Notes under the pieces: model-generated
The model's input: only the letters and a program-made list of their open reading frames with translations
Database searches by the model: none
What the model was told of the DNA's origin: nothing
Position numbers and translations under genes: made by a program
Shown: positions 44,175 to 52,277 of the stretch, one piece after another
Numbering within the stretch: position 1 is the stretch's first letter
Layout of the letters: every line of letters begins with the position of its first letter
Assembly: GCA_900143615.1 (NCBI GenBank)
Contig: FREU01000002.1
Span: forward strand, 352,663 to 416,662
Source: Rhodobacteraceae bacterium Alg231-30
GTDB lineage: Bacteria > Pseudomonadota > Alphaproteobacteria > Rhodobacterales > Rhodobacteraceae
DNA: 64,000 nt
Reading direction: 5' to 3'

Positions 44175-44369
44175 CTAAAAGCGGGCGCTGTCCAGATATG
44201 AGCGTGTGTGCTCAGTGTCCTGCATCTTGGTGCTGGACAGATCAGCTGGCTGTGCTTCGCCGCTGTCCGGTGCAAGCACTGCCGCAGCAGCCGCCGCCGG
44301 AGCCGCAGTTGTCGCCATTTTCAGAAAATCCCGCCGCGATGTGCCGGTCTCTTCGACTGGTTTACTCAT
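44175..44369 (-). CDS. Formate dehydrogenase region Tat-target small protein
   Basis: A 64-residue protein with a twin-arginine signal (TSRRDFLKMATTAAPAAAAA). This matches the short Tat-target proteins regularly found next to formate dehydrogenase genes. It may assist export or maturation of the beta/alpha pair. About 105 bases separate it from the alpha subunit and 50 from the TorD-like gene. Confidence 0.85.
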   Translation of the reverse strand: MSKPVEETGTSRRDFLKMATTAAPAAAAAAVLAPDSGEAQPADLSSTKMQDTEHTRSYLDSARF

Positions 44370-44419
44370 GACTTCCTCCCAGTTGTGTCGGCGGGGAGCC
44401 GACTGTTAGTTTCCAGCGC

Positions 44420-45028
44420 TTAGCCCGCCCCCATGCGGAACGCCTGCGTTTCAATTTCTAAAAAAGCTTTGCCGACAGTGCCGACCGGTGCGTAAAAGAC
44501 CGAGTTTTCCGCCGCTTCTAGGTCCGAGAAAAAATGCTCGGCCCATGGTGCGATGTGGCGAAAGAAAAAGTCCTTCTGCTTTTGCAACGCCACTGGCGCG
44601 CCAAACCGTCCACGGATCATGCCCGCCATCATTTCCAAAAGGCTGGCAATGTTATCTTCGGGCTCATACACATTTGGCGCCCGTGTAATTCGTAAGGCCG
44701 CCATATCACCACGCAGCGTTGCGAGCGGCTTTTCGTTCAGAAAACCCGTCAGATAATAACTGGCATACGGCATCAACTCGCCGCGCGAGAGGCCGATGAA
44801 CAACGCGTTGAACTCTCGCTCGGCGGCGCGTTCATCCAACACACGTGCCACACGGGACAAAGTTGAAACCGCTTGACCAAGCGAACTTTCGTCACCGCTC
44901 AGACTACTGGCTTTCGCCAAAAGAGCCCCACTTGGCGGCCCCGCCAAAAGCGCCGCCAAAAAGTCATACAAATCGGCACGCAGAGAGTCTTCTTCGGCGA
45001 TACCGATTTGGGGGGCTACGTCGGTCAT
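44420..45028 (-). CDS. TorD-family molecular chaperone for formate dehydrogenase
   Basis: A 202-residue all-helical protein of the TorD/DmsD family. It has LRADLYDFLAALLAGPP, EFNALFIGLSRGELMPYASY, YEPEDNIASLLEMMAGMI and FFRHIAPWAEHFFSDL. Such chaperones bind the Tat signal peptide and guide cofactor insertion into a molybdoenzyme. The start overlaps the DUF3306 stop (ATGA). The client is almost certainly the adjacent FDH alpha subunit. Confidence 0.9.
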   Translation of the reverse strand: MTDVAPQIGIAEEDSLRADLYDFLAALLAGPPSGALLAKASSLSGDESSLGQAVSTLSRVARVLDERAAEREFNALFIGLSRGELMPYASYYLTGFLNEKPLATLRGDMAALRITRAPNVYEPEDNIASLLEMMAGMIRGRFGAPVALQKQKDFFFRHIAPWAEHFFSDLEAAENSVFYAPVGTVGKAFLEIETQAFRMGAG

Positions 45029-45684
45029 ATTGTCTCCGTCAATGTCTGGTCATCTACGCCAACATACTCAAACCGCAGGCGGCGACGCGGAAAATGTAAA
45101 AGGTCTTCAGTCACCAAGGTTGAGGAAACCTCTTCATCCTCATAGCCCTGTGAATCCTCATCGTTTTTGTGCAGCGTCAATGCGGCCTCGGGCTGATCAA
45201 TCGGCTCCGCAGCAGCTATCGGCGTATCCTGCGCCTCCTCGCCGATCGCCTCTTGGCTCTCTTCTTCCGTTTCCAAAGCAGCCTGACGCGCCATTTCCTC
45301 GACATGTTTCAGCATGCCCTTGCCCACTTGATACGCGGTCTGCATGCCTTCAATCACCATCGCCTTGTCGGTGTAGTCTTCGCCATAATCGACCAGCTGA
45401 TCTAAATTGGCCAACACAGGGTTGGACAGCCAAAGCTTGCGCAATGCGCGTCGACGAATACGTTCCGGAACCGCCTTCGCCAGAAATACGGAAAAGTCGT
45501 CGCCCTGCTCCAAGCTGTCGGGATCAGGCAACTCAAGCTTTTCAAGAATTTCAGTGTCCGACTTTTCTTCAAGAACAGCCTGAGCGTCTTGATGTTCCAC
45601 AAGCACTTGTTCTTGCTTTGCTTGCTCAGCCTCCTCCGCAACAAACGCCTTGCGCCGCGCCCAGAAGTCCGCAGTTCCAGTCAT
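45025..45684 (-). CDS. DUF3306 domain protein
   Basis: A 219-residue acidic protein. An N-terminal helical start (DFWARRKAFVAEEAEQAKQE) and a core (LEQGDDFSVFLAKAVPERI, RRRALRKLWLSNPVLANLD, GLVDYGEDYTDKA-like) define the family; the C-terminal half is low-complexity and rich in E. The family is typical of FDH loci with DUF3305 and TorD. The function is not known; a cytosolic maturation role is plausible. It overlaps both neighbours by four bases. Confidence 0.85.
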   Translation of the reverse strand: MTGTADFWARRKAFVAEEAEQAKQEQVLVEHQDAQAVLEEKSDTEILEKLELPDPDSLEQGDDFSVFLAKAVPERIRRRALRKLWLSNPVLANLDQLVDYGEDYTDKAMVIEGMQTAYQVGKGMLKHVEEMARQAALETEEESQEAIGEEAQDTPIAAAEPIDQPEAALTLHKNDEDSQGYEDEEVSSTLVTEDLLHFPRRRLRFEYVGVDDQTLTETI

Positions 45685-46241
45685 GCGGGCCTCCTTTGTT
45701 TGGGCGCACGATAAACATCGGACATCTGTGACACCCGCACATCGCCACGGCCGTCTTCAAACAGGTCTACCCGCTTTTTATCACGTTTACGTTTCTTGAA
45801 AGGCTCATCTTCGACGTGATGCTCATTAATAAAATCGCGGATCAGCGCGACCAAGCCTTCCGGCATCGGCACCAACTCAAGAATTTCTTCTCCGCTGTCA
45901 GCATAATCCTGCACTTCGTATGGCGAAGCCGTTACCAGAAGCACTTCCAACGGAGGCGCGTCGGACCCACCATCAATTTCACGCATCACTACACCAATCG
46001 AGGGAACTTCGGCGGCCAGTCCGGTCAGGTACGCTTCAGTATCAGTACGCCAGAGTTCTAGTGGAACGGTTGCCGCATGATATTCGACGCAATCACCCTC
46101 TTGCCGCATTGCTTGCCAATTTGCATCGGCGGCACCAGGAAGGACGCTCACGGGCTTCCATGTCCATTGAACCCAGCGGCTTGCCGAAGGGCTTTTACGA
46201 ATCACTATACCAAGTGGCACTGACACCTGCGCTTGCCGCAT
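45681..46241 (-). CDS. DUF3305 domain protein
   Basis: A 186-residue cytosolic protein. The family start QVSVPLGIVIRKSPSASRWV with WTWKPVSVLPGA is clear; EYHAATVPLELWRTDTEAYL and LLVTASPYEVQDYADSGEEI follow. A longer frame from 46367 is not credible; ATG 46241 has GGAGGAG about a dozen bases upstream. It is the first gene of the FDH operon and is seen together with DUF3306 in such loci. The function is unknown. Confidence 0.88.
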   Translation of the reverse strand: MRQAQVSVPLGIVIRKSPSASRWVQWTWKPVSVLPGAADANWQAMRQEGDCVEYHAATVPLELWRTDTEAYLTGLAAEVPSIGVVMREIDGGSDAPPLEVLLVTASPYEVQDYADSGEEILELVPMPEGLVALIRDFINEHHVEDEPFKKRKRDKKRVDLFEDGRGDVRVSQMSDVYRAPKQRRPA

Positions 46242-46413
46242 AACCGAGTCGTCTCCTCCCGAAGCTACAAATTTCGCGAAAAGCAAAAAAGTAACGTTCA
46301 CATACATGTTGAGCCGAATTGCCAGTTTTGCCAAAGAAATTCGCGAGATTGCTGCATTACCATACAATACTTGGACATTTTGGGGTTAAGGCACACAGGC
46401 CTACGAAACGGTG

Positions 46414-46426
46414 GGACAGATTGTCC
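46414..46426. promoter_or_regulatory. Candidate operator upstream of the FDH operon
   Basis: GGACA-GAT-TGTCC is a perfect inverted repeat, and TTGGACA at 46371-46377 repeats one half-site. It lies in the 336-base divergent gap between the FDH operon and the Fe-S protein gene. The locus-encoded NtrC-type regulator is a candidate binder. I found no -24/-12 (sigma-54) promoter in the gap, which agrees with the missing GAFTGA loop. Confidence 0.4.
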
Positions 46427-46577
46427 AAAATCGACATTAACCAAGTAAAACGCTTAGGCATACAGGACGGCGTGAACTCGAATCGCGCGCAATCCTGAGG
46501 GGTTTACGTGCTGCGGAAATCATGCATCCTCAACATTCAAAGTATGATCGATTTTGGTTGTCTGTACGGGAGAAGTT

Positions 46578-48539
46578 ATGCCTAAACCCCTGATTTTGTG
46601 CAATTGTGCCGACAGTCAGCCTATAAATGTCGATACTCTGGAAAGCGTTGACGGCGTCGTTTGTTCCAAAGTCCATTCCGGACTCTGTACGCATCAAGCT
46701 GATATGGCCGCGAGCCTAATAAAAACCGGCGACGCGATAATTGCCTGTGCTCAAGAGCGCGTATTTTTTGAAGAGTTGGCCGGCGACTTGGGTGTTTCGG
46801 CACCCGATTTCCTCGATCTGCGTGACCGCGCGGGATGGTCCGACGAAGCCAAGGACGCCGGTCCCAAAATGGCTGCACTGCTGACAGATTCGCTTTCTCC
46901 TGCGCCAGCCACCAAAACATTCGATGTGAGTTCGGACGGTCTTTGTCTCATTCTCGGAGCAGCTTCGGTTGTTGAAAAAGCTGCCCAAAACCTCAGACCG
47001 CACCTCAACGTCTCAACCTTACTTGAACCAGGTGATACGCCGTTTCAGGCGCGCGGTTTTGATGTGATTGCCGGAACTCTGAAACATGCATCTGGATCAC
47101 TAGGCAACTTTGATGTGAAAATCGATGCCCTGCAACAGCTCGAACCAGGTGGCCGCGGAGCATTGGAATTTGGTGCGCCACGCGATGGTGCGCAAACCCA
47201 ATGCGACATCATTCTTGATCTTCGCGGCGGCACGTCTTTGTTTCCCGCACCAGAAAAACGCGATGGGTATCTGCGCGCTGATCCCAACCACCCCGATGCC
47301 GTTGCCGCCGCCATCTTAGAAGCGTCCCACCTCATCGGAACGTTTGAAAAACCACTTTATCTCTCATTAAATCCCAGCCTTTGCGCACACTCCCGTGCCG
47401 AACAAACCGGATGCAGTAAATGTCTGGATATCTGCCCCACATCCGCGATCCTTCCGGCAGGGGACCATGTGGACATTAACCCTTCGGTTTGTGCCGGTTG
47501 CGGAGCCTGCGCCGCGCTGTGCCCGTCCGGAGCAATCTCCTATGATGACCCGACGCCGGATTTTCTGTTCCAACGCATGTCACGCTTGGCCGAAGCCTAT
47601 ATAAAAGCCGGTGGAACGAGCCCCAAACTCTTGGTGCATGACAAGGATTTTGGCAGTGAACTTATCGGGCTTGCGGCCCGATTTGAGCGCGGCCTGCCTG
47701 CTGATGTCATTCCGATGGACCTTGAGCGCGTATCAGGCTTTGGTCATGCTGAAATGCTGGCAGCATTGGCATGCGGTTTTAGTCGCGTGGATGTCCTGAA
47801 ATCCCCGCATACTGAAAGCGATGCGCTTCAGAGCGAACTTGCCTTGGCGCAAGCAATGACAGCACATGTGTTTGAACTGCGTATCCTGGATCCAAATGAA
47901 CCTAGCGCACTCTGCGAAGCTCTTTACGACGCGCCTTTGACGCAGGTACCTCACGATCAGATCTTACCTCTAGGAACACGTCGCCAAGTCTCACGCCTTG
48001 CAGTTAAAACGCTGCGTCCGAACCTTGAGGAGCCAGTACCGCTCCCAGCAGGCGCCCCATACGGCGCCGTATTGATAGACACAGATGCTTGTACACTCTG
48101 TCTAAGCTGCGCCTCCCTTTGCCCGTCTGGCGCTTTGGGTGACAACCCCGAAATGCCACAACTTCGCTTTCAGGAAGACGCCTGTTTACAATGTGGACTA
48201 TGCACCAAAGTCTGCCCCGAAAATGCGATCACCCTTGTACCGCAACTAGACACATCTGACGGCGCTTTCACACAACGCGTATTGCATGAAGAAGAGCCTT
48301 TCCCCTGTGTCGAATGCGGAAAACTTTTTGGCGTCAAATCCACCATTGAAAAAGTCGCAGAAAAACTCGAAGGCAAACACGAATTGTTTGCCACATCTGA
48401 TGCGGCTCGGATGATCCGCATGTGCGATGACTGCCGTGTGAATGCCCAATTCCATCAGACGGACAACCCCTTTGCGCAGGGTGAGCGCCCCCGGGTGCGC
48501 ACGTCCGATGACTACTTTTCCAAACGTCGGGATCACTGA
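46578..48539 (+). CDS. Large 4Fe-4S ferredoxin-type protein of the FDH locus
   Basis: A 653-residue soluble protein. The N-terminal part (PLILCNCADSQPINVDTLE, then ALLTDSL) resembles proteins with a CNCA start. Two ferredoxin-type regions follow, CSKCLDICPTSAI with CAGCGACAALCPSGAI and CTLCLSCASLCPSGAL with CLQCGLCTKVCPENAI, binding probably four clusters. A C-terminal zinc-ribbon-like pair (CVECGKLFG and CDDCR) ends it. ATG 46578 with GGGAG is preferred to a GTG-like start at 46554. It is divergent from the FDH operon and presumably handles electrons or cluster/cofactor delivery for it. No exact function is known to me. Confidence 0.85.
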   Translation: MPKPLILCNCADSQPINVDTLESVDGVVCSKVHSGLCTHQADMAASLIKTGDAIIACAQERVFFEELAGDLGVSAPDFLDLRDRAGWSDEAKDAGPKMAALLTDSLSPAPATKTFDVSSDGLCLILGAASVVEKAAQNLRPHLNVSTLLEPGDTPFQARGFDVIAGTLKHASGSLGNFDVKIDALQQLEPGGRGALEFGAPRDGAQTQCDIILDLRGGTSLFPAPEKRDGYLRADPNHPDAVAAAILEASHLIGTFEKPLYLSLNPSLCAHSRAEQTGCSKCLDICPTSAILPAGDHVDINPSVCAGCGACAALCPSGAISYDDPTPDFLFQRMSRLAEAYIKAGGTSPKLLVHDKDFGSELIGLAARFERGLPADVIPMDLERVSGFGHAEMLAALACGFSRVDVLKSPHTESDALQSELALAQAMTAHVFELRILDPNEPSALCEALYDAPLTQVPHDQILPLGTRRQVSRLAVKTLRPNLEEPVPLPAGAPYGAVLIDTDACTLCLSCASLCPSGALGDNPEMPQLRFQEDACLQCGLCTKVCPENAITLVPQLDTSDGAFTQRVLHEEEPFPCVECGKLFGVKSTIEKVAEKLEGKHELFATSDAARMIRMCDDCRVNAQFHQTDNPFAQGERPRVRTSDDYFSKRRDH

Positions 48540-49285
48540 TCTTGAATGGGCCCGCCCAAATCCGCTGGTGCAAGCGAGGCCACATAGGCCAAGATGTCCT
48601 CCAAATCCTCCAAACTCACTTGGATCGGAGCAATTGGCGGCGGCCGCGTTTCGTCAAACGCCTCGGTCACGTCGGGAATGATGGTAAAGGCAGGATGAGG
48701 ATTGAGGACATAAAACGCCTCAAATCGGTTTTGCCAGTTTTCCAATGTGCGCAACACCGCAAAGGAGGGTGTCGATCCGATCCCTTGCATGCGATTAATG
48801 TCCCCGACAACATGACACCTGCCACAGGCGCTCAAAGAGACCTTAAGCCCCTTTGCCGCGTCTCCGTCCCAGACCACTGGCGCAGCTACTTTTTCAACAG
48901 GAGCGGGTTTGAAATAGATTTGGGCGTCTTCAACCTTGAACGCCAGAACAGTGCGGATACCGACCTCCGATCTAAGCCATGTCGCAAACCGATCCGCATC
49001 ATCTCCACCGCTGGAAACTGTTATTCCAAGGTTTCGCGTCCCGTCAGAAAACAGCGGCGTAGCACTGCCAACTGTCAACGAAGCATCCGCCGGCACGCCT
49101 GCTCCGACCACGGCAACTCGAATACCATTTTTGAGCGAAAACCGTGGCAGCAAGTACTGCAAAAAACCGTTTTCAACCATTTCCGCGGGCGCAGACAAGG
49201 AAATCTCTTTTGTTTGTGCCAAGGCCCTATTGGGCACCCACAGAAAAGAGGCGACGACAACCGCCACCCAAGACAAAACCCGCAT
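48533..49285 (-). CDS. Exported c-type cytochrome-like protein
   Basis: About 250 residues with a signal peptide (VLSWVAVVVASFLWVPNRALAQ). A beta-rich middle part (KEISLSAPAEMVENGFLQYL, GITVSSGG) resembles a small binding domain. A single heme motif C-G-R-C-H lies in the C-terminal third (LSACGRCHVVGDIN), with candidate distal methionine nearby. The start could also be ATG 49306. It overlaps the convergent Fe-S protein gene by seven bases. It may take electrons from or to the periplasmic FDH. Confidence 0.75.
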   Translation of the reverse strand: MRVLSWVAVVVASFLWVPNRALAQTKEISLSAPAEMVENGFLQYLLPRFSLKNGIRVAVVGAGVPADASLTVGSATPLFSDGTRNLGITVSSGGDDADRFATWLRSEVGIRTVLAFKVEDAQIYFKPAPVEKVAAPVVWDGDAAKGLKVSLSACGRCHVVGDINRMQGIGSTPSFAVLRTLENWQNRFEAFYVLNPHPAFTIIPDVTEAFDETRPPPIAPIQVSLEDLEDILAYVASLAPADLGGPIQDQ

Positions 49286-49378
49286 AAAGCCGCTATAAGA
49301 AACCATTCACTTAGCCTAAGCGGGCTCGGCTGCGTTGGTCAACTGGCACACGAAACATCAATTTTGTAAGGAAAAATA

Positions 49379-49579
49379 ATGAGCGACGACTTTAATATGA
49401 GCATGCGCAAATTTTTGAAACAGGTCGGCGTGACATCACAGCAGGCCATCGAAGAGGCCATGCGCAATGCGGGCTCAGACGCCACAGCAGGCCGTGAATT
49501 TGACGCCAAAGTTGTGCTCACCATTGATGGAATTGAGATCGAACACGTCGTAACCGGCAAAATCGCGGGGCGCGGCTGA
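49379..49579 (+). CDS. DUF6494 family small protein
   Basis: A 66-residue protein, MSDDFNMSMRKFLKQVGVTS followed by QQAIEEAMRNA and a beta part VVLTIDGIEIEHVVTGKI. It fits the DUF6494 family found beside Mrp genes in alphaproteobacteria. The function is unknown. AAGGA precedes the ATG, and the stop is directly followed by the Mrp start. Confidence 0.85.
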   Translation: MSDDFNMSMRKFLKQVGVTSQQAIEEAMRNAGSDATAGREFDAKVVLTIDGIEIEHVVTGKIAGRG

Positions 49580-50644
49580 ATGGCTGACCGCGAAGACGTA
49601 TTAGCCGTTCTCAAGTCGATAAAAGACCCAGTGTCCGGCACGGATTTGGTGGCCTCAGGCATGGTGCGCGCCCTCAACGTCGATGGTGACACCGTGCGGT
49701 TTATCCTCGAGATCAATCCGGCGCATTCACAGGCCATGCAGCCCGTTAAGTCCCAAGCAGAAGAGGCCATTTCCAAGTTGGCGGGCATTACCACGGTATC
49801 GATCGTCATGACGGCACATGCCGCGCCTCAAGCGCCGCCTGATTTAAAACCCTCGCGACCAGCCGAACCTCAGGGGCCACAAAAGATCCCCGGAATTGAT
49901 CGTATTCTCGCGGTTGCATCTGGCAAAGGCGGCGTCGGAAAATCCACCGTTTCCGCTAACCTTGCGGCTGCTCTTGCCGCCGAAGGCCGCCGTGTCGGCC
50001 TGCTTGATGCCGACGTTTACGGCCCCTCCCAACCGCGCATGCTTGGCGTCTCCGGCCGCCCTTCAAGCCCGGATGGCAAAACCATCCTACCGATGCGCAA
50101 CCATGGCGTCACAATGATGTCGATTGGCTTGATGACCCGCGAAGAAGAGGCCGTTGTCTGGCGTGGCCCGATGTTGATGGGAGCGTTGCAACAGATGTTG
50201 AATCAGGTGCAATGGGGCGCGTTGGATGTGCTGATTGTCGACCTGCCCCCTGGCACTGGCGACGTTCAGATGACCTTGGCTCAAAAAGCCGAATTGACGG
50301 GGGCAATCGTTGTCTCAACCCCTCAGGACATCGCCCTTCTGGACGCCCGCAAAGGTATCAATATGTTTGAAAAACTCGGCACACCCATCATCGGGATGAT
50401 CGAGAACATGAGTACGCACATTTGTTCCAAGTGCGGGCACGAAGAACATGTCTTTGGGCACGGCGGCGTCGCAGAAGAAGCCGCAAAAATGAATGTTCCC
50501 CTCTTGGCCGAAATCCCATTAGCGATGGACATACGCATCGCATCTGACGGTGGCGCACCCATTGTGGTCTCAAAACCGAATAGCCCACAAGCGCAAGCTT
50601 TTCGCACACTCGCCAAAACACTAGTCGAAAGTAATAACGCGTGA
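49580..50644 (+). CDS. apbC: Mrp/NBP35-type iron-sulfur cluster carrier ATPase
   Basis: A 354-residue P-loop protein. An N-terminal MIP18-like domain covers about residues 1-85. The ATPase follows with deviant Walker A GKGGVGKS, LLDADVYGPSQPRML, DVLIVDLPPGTGDVQMTL and the cluster-binding CSKCGHEEHVFG (CxxC). Dimers bind and transfer [4Fe-4S] clusters. Its place in the FDH locus suggests a dedicated supply for the many clusters of FDH and the large Fe-S protein. The stop overlaps the next gene by four bases. Confidence 0.95.
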   Translation: MADREDVLAVLKSIKDPVSGTDLVASGMVRALNVDGDTVRFILEINPAHSQAMQPVKSQAEEAISKLAGITTVSIVMTAHAAPQAPPDLKPSRPAEPQGPQKIPGIDRILAVASGKGGVGKSTVSANLAAALAAEGRRVGLLDADVYGPSQPRMLGVSGRPSSPDGKTILPMRNHGVTMMSIGLMTREEEAVVWRGPMLMGALQQMLNQVQWGALDVLIVDLPPGTGDVQMTLAQKAELTGAIVVSTPQDIALLDARKGINMFEKLGTPIIGMIENMSTHICSKCGHEEHVFGHGGVAEEAAKMNVPLLAEIPLAMDIRIASDGGAPIVVSKPNSPQAQAFRTLAKTLVESNNA

Positions 50645-51366
50645 GCGACGCCCCGCAATTTCCACCCCTCTTCTCGGGCATGCCTCTTTCTGGGCATGCC
50701 GACCCGTTTGCCAAAGCACAGATGCAGGCCACTTTGGGCTGTGATGCGGGGCTTGTGGTCTACAACATCTCAGACACGTTGCTTCGGGCAGCAATGGTCT
50801 TTGCGCCCGATGTCACCTTGCAGAATGCGCTGCCCGTTACAATCGCCTGTGGCCTCGGCTTTCAAAACGCGCTTGGAGCATTGGCGCCGCCCGAAGTGAG
50901 CATTCACCTTGAATGGCACGGCGGCATTCGCATCAATGGTGCCAGCTGTGGTCAATTCCGCATTGCGGGATCGACCCAACATGCAGATGCACATCCCGAC
51001 TGGATCGTTGTTGGACTAGAGCTGCCGCTTAGACCTCGCGATGCCGACACCCCCGGACAACGACCGGACCAGACATGGCTCTACGAGGAGGGCTGTGTTG
51101 AGGTCGCCCCCCCCAATTTAATTGGCGCTTGGGCGCGCCACACATTGGTTTGGATCAATCGTATGGAGTCCGACGGCTTAGCACCTCTGCATGCGGAATG
51201 GCGAGGCTTGGCGCAGGATTTGGGTGAAGAAGTCTCGTGGAACGTAGGAGGCAAAGAAGAGATCGGCACCTTTGTCGGAGTCGACGAAGAATTCGGTGCC
51301 CTTTTGCGCCGGGGAAATGCCACCCGTCTCATTCCGCTGATCACTCTATTGGAAGGGAAAACATGA
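50641..51366 (+). CDS. Biotin/lipoate-protein ligase-like protein (DUF4444 type)
   Basis: A 241-residue protein of the BPL/LplA fold. FPPLFSGMPLSGHADPFAKA, IHLEWHGGIRINGASCGQFR and WIVVGLELPLRP with the late SWNVGGKEEIGTFVGVDE match the group annotated as biotin/lipoate ligase family with DUF4444. The normal ligase catalytic lysine context (GGKxxG) is not clearly kept; IRINGASCGQ replaces it, so a non-ligase role in the FDH locus is possible. Overlaps with both neighbours show operon membership. Confidence 0.75.
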   Translation: MSDAPQFPPLFSGMPLSGHADPFAKAQMQATLGCDAGLVVYNISDTLLRAAMVFAPDVTLQNALPVTIACGLGFQNALGALAPPEVSIHLEWHGGIRINGASCGQFRIAGSTQHADAHPDWIVVGLELPLRPRDADTPGQRPDQTWLYEEGCVEVAPPNLIGAWARHTLVWINRMESDGLAPLHAEWRGLAQDLGEEVSWNVGGKEEIGTFVGVDEEFGALLRRGNATRLIPLITLLEGKT

Positions 51367-51845
51367 TATTTCTGGCACGAGCGATCCACTTTGACGAAAG
51401 CGACCAACGTGTGTTCTTCAATCCGGCCCGCACCGGAGAATGGGCCATCAGTGGCGGTTTTGAATTCTCAAACTGGACCCAAGCAGACCTGAGCGGCAAA
51501 GCGCGACAAGCTTTTTCAAATGGCTGGCTGGGAATCGAAACCTTTGGCCGCGTGACGTTTGTGGCCGTCACTCAAATCGAAGAATCAGAGCTCGAAATCC
51601 TAGCCAAAACTCTAGCCCAGCATTTTGTCGACATCTATGGCGCGCCTTCGTTTGAGGATGCGCTACCAGTTGCACGTGATGAACTCCGCCATATGAGTGA
51701 TTTATGCAACGACCACGCAGCCAATACATTGTTAACAGTGTCACGAGAATTGACAGAAGCTGGCGTTCGCGAGCAATTTAGGTCAATAGAACCTGCAGAA
51801 GCTGACCTTGACCAATTTGCCATTCATTCAACCCCCGACACCTAA
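51363..51845 (+). CDS. DUF6505 family protein
   Basis: A 160-residue soluble protein beginning MIFLARAIHFDESDQRVF, with AISGGFEFSNWTQADLSGKA and a helical C-terminal half. It fits DUF6505, which accompanies Mrp and FDH genes. No catalytic motif is visible. ATG 51363 overlaps the ligase-like stop (ATGA); a longer frame lies within the upstream gene. Confidence 0.82.
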   Translation: MIFLARAIHFDESDQRVFFNPARTGEWAISGGFEFSNWTQADLSGKARQAFSNGWLGIETFGRVTFVAVTQIEESELEILAKTLAQHFVDIYGAPSFEDALPVARDELRHMSDLCNDHAANTLLTVSRELTEAGVREQFRSIEPAEADLDQFAIHSTPDT

Positions 51846-51907
51846 AGCGCCACATCTTAGCGCCGCTGAATCGGGGAATGTTGCCAATTTTACACGTTTT
51901 GGCAGAT

Positions 51908-52020
51908 TTGCGCCATTTCTTGGCGATGGTTCCCATGCAGGAACGGTTCCGAACTCCTATATCTATTCTGGGCGGCAAAAAATGATCTCAGCCCGGAAAA
52001 GCTGCCCAGCAAGGCCGGGC
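51908..52020 (+). promoter_or_regulatory. Structured leader with possible pseudoknot
   Basis: A hairpin (CGCCA/TGGCG around 51911-51925) and GGTTCC/GGAAC repeats come first. Then CTGGGC (51968), GCCCGG (51991), GCCCAG (52004) and CCGGGC (52015) alternate so that arm 1 pairs with 3 and arm 2 with 4, an H-type pseudoknot layout. The element is 40 bases before a very strong Shine-Dalgarno (AGGAAAGGAGG). It may be a regulatory leader for the 71-residue protein gene. A molybdenum/tungsten cofactor riboswitch is a thought, but I do not see its consensus. Confidence 0.4.
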
Positions 52021-52061
52021 CTGGAGAGTGTTAATATTCCAGGAAAGGAGGCCAGTTCGCC

Positions 52062-52277
52062 ATGACCAAGTTTGACCAATTTGCGACATGTGGCACTGCG
52101 CAAAACACCCCACGCAAGACGTGTTCCGAACTCTTCCAACCGGGCGTCTGCGAAGCTCGGGTGAATGATTTCATTGACGATCTTCTCGACTTTGGCCCGA
52201 CACCAATCGAGCCTTTAGAGGTGATGCCAGAGGCCGAAGAACCGCCCCTGACAGGTGTGTTTACTGTTCTGCGTTGA
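52062..52277 (+). CDS. Hypothetical 71-residue protein of the FDH locus
   Basis: A 71-residue acidic protein with three cysteines (FATCGTAQNTPRKTCSELF and GVCEARVNDFIDDLLDFG). It has one of the strongest Shine-Dalgarno sequences in the window (AGGAAAGGAGG). No family is recognised. The cysteines could bind a metal or cluster. It lies between DUF6505 and the convergent tungstate-binding protein gene, which it overlaps by 17 bases. Confidence 0.65.
   Translation: MTKFDQFATCGTAQNTPRKTCSELFQPGVCEARVNDFIDDLLDFGPTPIEPLEVMPEAEEPPLTGVFTVLR

Noticed and set aside
46242-46577. Sigma-54 promoter for the FDH operon
   Set aside because: Scanned both strands for GG-N10-GC with TGGCAC/TTGCA context and found no acceptable match.
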